The notes under the pieces are model-generated. The model was not told where the DNA came from, did no database searches, and saw only the letters and a list, made by a program, of their open reading frames with translations. The position numbers and the translations under genes were made by a program. Positions 1 through 5,432 of a stretch of DNA of 5,432 bases are shown here, one piece after another. This DNA comes from Actinomycetota bacterium. GTDB taxonomy: Bacteria; Actinomycetota; Acidimicrobiia; Acidimicrobiales; RAAP-2. Location: the NCBI GenBank assembly GCA_009701115.1, contig WLKR01000094.1:1-5432 (forward strand), read 5' to 3'. Position 1 is the first letter of the stretch. Every line of letters starts with the position of its first letter.

Positions 1-671
1 GCGCCGTCGGTGGGCGCCTTAACGACGTCCGACAGACCAGGGGTCGACTCAGTCATACGCGTACGAGCGGCGGGGGCGATGGCGTTAGCACGCACACCGT
101 AACGACCGAGTTCTTCAGCGATGATGACTGTGAACGAGGCAATACCCGACTTGGCCGCCCCGTAGTTCGACTGACCGACGTTGCCGATGAGTCCCGAGGT
201 GGAGCTGGTGTTGATGATGCAAGCCTTGACCTGCTTGCCCTGCTTGGCCTGCTCGCGCCAGTAGGTCGCGGCGTGACGGGTCGGCACGAAGTGGCCCTTG
301 AGGTGCACCTTGATGACCGAGTCCCAGTCGTCTTCAGAGAGGTTGACCAAGACGCGGTCGCGGAGGATGCCGGCGTTGTTCACGAGTACGTGGAGGTCAC
401 CAAAAGTTTCGATGGCGGTGTTGATCAGACGCTGACCACCCTCCCAGTCGGTGATGTCGTCGTGGTTGGCAACGGCTTCGCCACCCATCGCCTTGATTTC
501 GGCCACAACCTGCTCGGCGGGCGTACCTTCGCTGCTCGAACCATCGAGGTTTCCACCGAGGTCATTGACGACCACCTTGGCGCCTTCAGCGGCGAAGAGA
601 AGAGCGTGCTCGCGGCCAATGCCACGTCCAGCGCCAGTAATAATTGCTACACGACCATCAAGAAGTCCCAT
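1..671 (-). CDS. SDR-family (3R)-hydroxyacyl-CoA/3-oxoacyl reductase-like protein, C-terminus cut by window edge
   Basis: A classical short-chain dehydrogenase, 223 residues visible, with its C-terminus beyond base 1. It probably oxidises or reduces a hydroxy/keto group on an acyl-CoA or similar substrate with NAD(P). The cofactor motif TGAGRGIG lies at residues 12-19, followed by the VVVNDLGG stretch (33-40), NNAGILRDR (98-106), catalytic Ser157 and the YxxxK pair Tyr170/Lys174. VVNDLGG, NNAGILRDR, NVGQSNYGAAK and the NAIAP...TRMTE segment (196-208) together resemble the dehydrogenase domain of peroxisomal multifunctional enzyme type 2 (HSD17B4) more than ordinary FabG. The tetrad Asn is replaced by His123 (VIKVHLKG), as I recall for that subfamily. 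Asp37 at the end of the second strand suggests NAD rather than NADP. The ATG at 671 is chosen because an AAGGAG precedes it and the Rossmann fold starts at once. Exact substrate is unknown. Confidence 0.93.
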   Translation of the reverse strand, partial: MGLLDGRVAIITGAGRGIGREHALLFAAEGAKVVVNDLGGNLDGSSSEGTPAEQVVAEIKAMGGEAVANHDDITDWEGGQRLINTAIETFGDLHVLVNNAGILRDRVLVNLSEDDWDSVIKVHLKGHFVPTRHAATYWREQAKQGKQVKACIINTSSTSGLIGNVGQSNYGAAKSGIASFTVIIAEELGRYGVRANAIAPAARTRMTESTPGLSDVVKAPTDG

Positions 672-675
672 GATG

Positions 676-681
676 CTCCTT
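676..681 (-). promoter_or_regulatory. Shine-Dalgarno sequence of the SDR gene
   Basis: The minus strand reads AAGGAG, then CATC, then ATG. It is the clearest ribosome-binding site in the window and fixes the SDR start. The spacer of four bases is slightly short but workable. Confidence 0.8.
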
Positions 682-721
682 CAAACTAGAGAGATTGGAC
701 CCCACCTTAGTGGCGGCCAAG

Positions 722-737
722 GGGCGCAAAAACGCCC
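722..737 (-). other. small GC-rich hairpin at the end of the Cys/His-rich gene
   Basis: The minus strand reads GGGCG, a six-base T-rich loop, then CGCCC, directly at the stop codon of the small upstream gene. The five-pair all-GC stem could be a weak transcription pause or a U-less terminator between the small gene and the SDR gene. No T-tract follows, so a standard intrinsic terminator is not supported. A second, four-pair dyad (CCAC/GTGG, 702-713) lies nearby in the same 65-base gap. Confidence 0.25.
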
Positions 738-1021
738 TAGCGAAGCCAGAAATGGGGCGGCCGAGCGTGCGCGTGATAGTGATCAGGAATGTTGCGCATG
801 TTGTCGTCCATCTTCCAGGCGCCCTCCCCCAAGATGGGGTCGGCCACGGCCGCTAGAAGTTGGTGCAGCGTGGCCTTGATGTCGGGTGGTGGGGACGCGT
901 CATGGACTCGCCACACGACCATGGGCACCAGGCAGATTTCGCAGTCAGCAATCCAACAGAGGTCGTCTTCGTAGTGCCGCTTAGTTATTGGAGCGGCTTC
1001 GCAGAGATCGCAATTACTCAT
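737..1021 (-). CDS. small Cys/His-rich protein with HIT-like signature, 94 residues
   Basis: A 94-residue cytosolic protein with no signal peptide or membrane segment. Cys4-x2-Cys7 opens it, a second Cys27-x2-Cys30 lies in IADCEICLVPMVVWRVH, and HYHAHAR occurs at residues 81-87. This order resembles compact bacterial HIT proteins: an N-terminal CxxC, an 'LVIPKxH'-like strand (here LVPMVVWRVH, His40), and a C-terminal HxHxHxx motif whose middle His (here His83) is the nucleophile of nucleotide hydrolases and transferases. In zinc-bearing HIT proteins the metal is held by the two Cys, the strand His and the first triad His, matching Cys4, Cys7, His40 and His81. It is shorter than usual HIT proteins (about 110-140 residues) and lacks the Gly-Gln before the triad. 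HIT membership is therefore inference, and a separate zinc-binding family is the alternative. Its ATG overlaps the kinase-like gene's TGA and no Shine-Dalgarno precedes it, so it probably depends on coupled translation. Confidence 0.8.
   Translation of the reverse strand: MSNCDLCEAAPITKRHYEDDLCWIADCEICLVPMVVWRVHDASPPPDIKATLHQLLAAVADPILGEGAWKMDDNMRNIPDHYHAHARPPHFWLR
1018..1021 (-). promoter_or_regulatory. ATGA stop-start overlap, kinase-like gene to small gene
   Basis: The minus strand reads ATGA: TGA ends the PASTA kinase-like gene and ATG begins the Cys/His-rich gene. The bases just upstream (CCGCATGACCGTCAA) hold no purine-rich ribosome-binding site, so reinitiation by terminating ribosomes is the likely way the second gene is translated. 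This ties expression of the two proteins together. Confidence 0.75.
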
Positions 1022-2820
1022 TTGACGGTCATGCGGACCGTGCCGTGCCACTTGATAGAAGTGCCGGGGGCCGGTGACTGAGAGACCACGGTGTGCCAGG
1101 TGCCGTTATTAGAACCCGGGCCAGTAGTCACGAAGTAGAGCTCAGCAGTGTGCATCAGGGCGAACACTTCCGTACGATTTTTACCAACGACGTTCGGCAC
1201 CGGCCGGGCGCTGTGGCCGTTGGTTGGCTGCGTGGTCGATGTAGTCGACGTAGTGGCCGAGCCATTGCCGAGACTTAAGACGAGCGTCACCGTGGCACCC
1301 TTGGAAACGGAGGCTGGATTGGTCTGCGAGTCATACATGACCTTGATGACATGTCCGGCGGGCACCTTGGTGGACTTCACTGCGGCTGAAGAGGGGCAGG
1401 CCGCCTTGAGTCCTACTCCCGCCAGAGCCTGCGTCGCCGAGGCGCAGTCCATCCCAATGATGCTGGTCGGAATGGCCACTGGTGGTGCACCCTGCGAAAT
1501 AGTTACCCTCAACGACTCACCCTCTTGGAGCGAAGTACCCGCATCGGGCGTCTGCGAAGCAATCATTCCGTCGTTGACGGTCGTCGAAAAAGAGCGGCCG
1601 GTGATTTCTAATTTGAAGTTGCTGTCTGAGACCACGCTCAGTGCCTGCTGCTGGGTGAGGCCAAGAACTGAAGGTACCGTGTGCGCCGGTTTAAACATGC
1701 CCGTCGCGTAGGCCCCGACTAATCCGGCCGTAACCACAAACAGCGCGGCGGCTAGAGCTGGACGGAGCCAGGACCGCTTGCGTCGGGCTGCGGGGCGATA
1801 GTTCTCAAAGTCGCCCATGGGGACTTCGCCGCTGGAACGAACAGATTCGATGCCTTCGATCAATGTCGATGGCGGAACGGGAGCCGTTTCGCCAGTCAGG
1901 ACATCGGAAGAAGTGGGAGCTTGAAAACCTAAGACCGGACGCTTCGTCACCCGGGCGGCATCCGTCGGCGCGACCGTGGCCGGAGCCATCGACGCGGTAT
2001 TGGCGGCCGAGCTCGAAAGGGCCCCCACCGTGGCTTGCAGACGGGTCGTGAGCGAAACGGCATCGAGGCGGAACTTCGCGTCGTAGGCGCCGGCCTGCGC
2101 CAAGACCATGTCTAACGAGCGAATACTCGGATGAGACGGCAAGGGCGTACCAATGCGGGCGGAGAGCGTTTCGGCCGGCGAACTCATTTCGTGAGGAATC
2201 GATCCGGTGATGGCCTCAAACATGACGAGGGCCAAGGTGTAGACGTCGGTCTTGCCGTCAGTCACAAGGCGTTGCGCTTGTTCGGGGCTGGCGTAACGAA
2301 TATCAGTCGAAGGACCAACGTGAGATTTTGCAATGGCGGTGGCGAAGCCAAAGTCGGCCACCTTGCTTCGACCATCGGCGTCGAAGTGAATCGTGGCCGG
2401 CGACAGCGCACCGTGAACGAGTCCGCGAGCGTGGGCGTAGGCGAGTCCGTCAGCCAGTTCCAGACCCATGAGCGCAACTTTGGATTCGCTCATGACACCG
2501 TCACGGTCCAAGATGCTGCGCAGAGTGCCGCCAACTGGAAACTCGGTTACGAGGTAGGCCCCACCGGCCTCTTCGCCCCAGTCATAGATGCGGAGTACGT
2601 GAGGGTGGTTTAACGCGGCAGCGGCCGTGGCTTCCTCGCGAAATGACTCAAGAAATACCGGGTCATTGTGCAGAGCGAAGGGCGCCACGTGGATCGCAAC
2701 GGGTCGCGTGAGCGATAGGTCGTCAGCGCGAAAGACGTCCGCCGTTGGGCTGGAGACAATGGGGGCTACGAGACGGTATCGACCGTTAACTATGTCGCCA
2801 ATGGAAAAGGGGGAACTCAT
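1018..2820 (-). CDS. PASTA-domain serine/threonine kinase-like membrane protein, probable pseudokinase
   Basis: A 600-residue single-pass receptor of PknB/Stk1 architecture: a cytoplasmic kinase-like domain (about 13-265), a Pro/Ala/Ser/Thr-rich linker, basic RRKR (346-349), one transmembrane helix (about 352-374) and three extracellular PASTA repeats (about 380-444, 448-518, 539-600). PASTA repeats of this family bind peptidoglycan fragments or lipid II and control wall growth. The kinase core is recognisable from GRYRL (13-17), Glu63 of helix C in LNHPHV context, DFG (156-158), SPEQ (178-181) and DVY (192-194). Key residues are lost: the glycine-rich loop reads IVSSPTADVF, VAIK reads VAIH (His44), and HRDxKPxN reads HGALSPAT, replacing the catalytic Asp with Ala138, Lys with Ser140 and Asn with Thr143. 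The GT before the SPE segment is also missing. Phosphotransfer is thus unlikely. No good Shine-Dalgarno precedes the ATG at 2820; this start leaves 12 residues before GRYRL, typical of the family. It lies 40 bases after ligA. Confidence 0.94.
   Translation of the reverse strand: MSSPFSIGDIVNGRYRLVAPIVSSPTADVFRADDLSLTRPVAIHVAPFALHNDPVFLESFREEATAAAALNHPHVLRIYDWGEEAGGAYLVTEFPVGGTLRSILDRDGVMSESKVALMGLELADGLAYAHARGLVHGALSPATIHFDADGRSKVADFGFATAIAKSHVGPSTDIRYASPEQAQRLVTDGKTDVYTLALVMFEAITGSIPHEMSSPAETLSARIGTPLPSHPSIRSLDMVLAQAGAYDAKFRLDAVSLTTRLQATVGALSSSAANTASMAPATVAPTDAARVTKRPVLGFQAPTSSDVLTGETAPVPPSTLIEGIESVRSSGEVPMGDFENYRPAARRKRSWLRPALAAALFVVTAGLVGAYATGMFKPAHTVPSVLGLTQQQALSVVSDSNFKLEITGRSFSTTVNDGMIASQTPDAGTSLQEGESLRVTISQGAPPVAIPTSIIGMDCASATQALAGVGLKAACPSSAAVKSTKVPAGHVIKVMYDSQTNPASVSKGATVTLVLSLGNGSATTSTTSTTQPTNGHSARPVPNVVGKNRTEVFALMHTAELYFVTTGPGSNNGTWHTVVSQSPAPGTSIKWHGTVRMTVK
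1231..1254 (-). repeat. short Thr/Thr/Ser codon repeat in the PASTA2-PASTA3 linker
   Basis: Nearly three copies of a nine-base unit, ACN-ACN-TCG, encode TTSTTSTT (residues 523-530) between the second and third PASTA repeats. It forms a flexible, probably extracellular Thr/Ser linker and is a plausible site of copy-number variation between strains. Confidence 0.55.
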
Positions 2821-2838
2821 GTGCTTGTAACGATACCG
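2774..2838 (-). repeat. inverted repeat spanning the start of the kinase-like gene
   Basis: CGGTATCG at 2774-2781 and its exact complement CGATACCG at 2831-2838 flank the start codon of the PASTA kinase-like gene, leaving 49 bases between them. In the mRNA an eight-pair stem could enclose the initiation region. A ten-base dyad ACCG-AA-CGGT (2835-2844) overlaps the upstream arm and might instead be a protein-binding site. This is seen directly in the sequence, but eight matching bases may be chance; any role is inference. Confidence 0.25.
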
Positions 2839-2860
2839 AACGGTTCAAGTTCATGGGACC

Positions 2861-5432
<2,572 letters not shown>

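Noticed and set aside
692..720. Possible sigma-70-like promoter for the SDR gene (TTGGCC, 17 bases, CAATCT on the minus strand)
   Set aside because: Spacing is ideal but the -10 box matches the consensus at few positions; a promoter in this gap is plausible, yet these boxes cannot be claimed.
273..879. Plus-strand open frames across the SDR start and the 672-736 gap
   Set aside because: They overlap the SDR gene and the Cys/His-rich gene on the opposite strand, both with clear motifs; the plus-strand translations have none.
1022..1051. Upstream ATG at 1051 that would lengthen the Cys/His-rich protein by ten residues
   Set aside because: The added residues are not part of the CxxC-led domain, the codons lie inside the PASTA3 coding end, and the ATGA overlap at 1018-1021 is the usual coupled start.
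1148..1711. 187-codon open frame on the plus strand opposite the PASTA repeats
   Set aside because: It mirrors the PASTA-coding frame, shows no domain or membrane pattern of its own, and its translation is low-complexity and unconvincing.
2131..2613. 160-codon open frame on the plus strand opposite the kinase-like domain
   Set aside because: It lies wholly antisense to a well-supported domain, has no recognisable motif and no ribosome-binding site; high GC content readily gives such shadows.

Overview
All the genes I can support in this window read from right to left on the minus strand. In transcriptional order they are: the C-terminal part of mnmA (tRNA 2-thiouridylase, running off the right edge), a complete ligA (NAD+-dependent DNA ligase), a 600-residue membrane protein with a serine/threonine-kinase-like domain and three PASTA repeats, a 94-residue Cys/His-rich protein with a possible HIT-like signature, and the N-terminal 223 residues of a short-chain dehydrogenase (SDR) running off the left edge. 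Packing is very dense. mnmA/ligA and kinase/small protein each share an ATGA stop-start overlap. Only 40 bases separate ligA from the kinase gene and 65 bases separate the small gene from the SDR gene. No stretch of 300 bases lacks a gene, and I see no RNA gene, mobile element or CRISPR array.

The gene content suggests a moderately high-GC actinobacterium: a PASTA receptor-kinase architecture, mnmA next to ligA, and an SDR of the type common in actinobacterial lipid metabolism. A lineage such as Acidimicrobiia is possible, but that is inference; no rRNA or other decisive marker is present.

The two right-hand genes are housekeeping: wobble-uridine thiolation of tRNA, and sealing of DNA nicks in replication and repair. 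The central pair is the accessory and most interesting part. The kinase-like protein has lost the ATP-binding lysine (VAIK reads VAIH), the catalytic aspartate (HRD reads HGA), the Mg-binding asparagine and the glycine-rich loop, while keeping its transmembrane helix and PASTA ectodomain. I read it as a probable PASTA pseudokinase, a receptor that may signal by binding rather than by phosphorylation. The small protein begins inside its stop codon without a visible ribosome-binding site, so the two are probably translated together and may act together. The SDR gene has its own strong Shine-Dalgarno sequence and looks metabolically unrelated.
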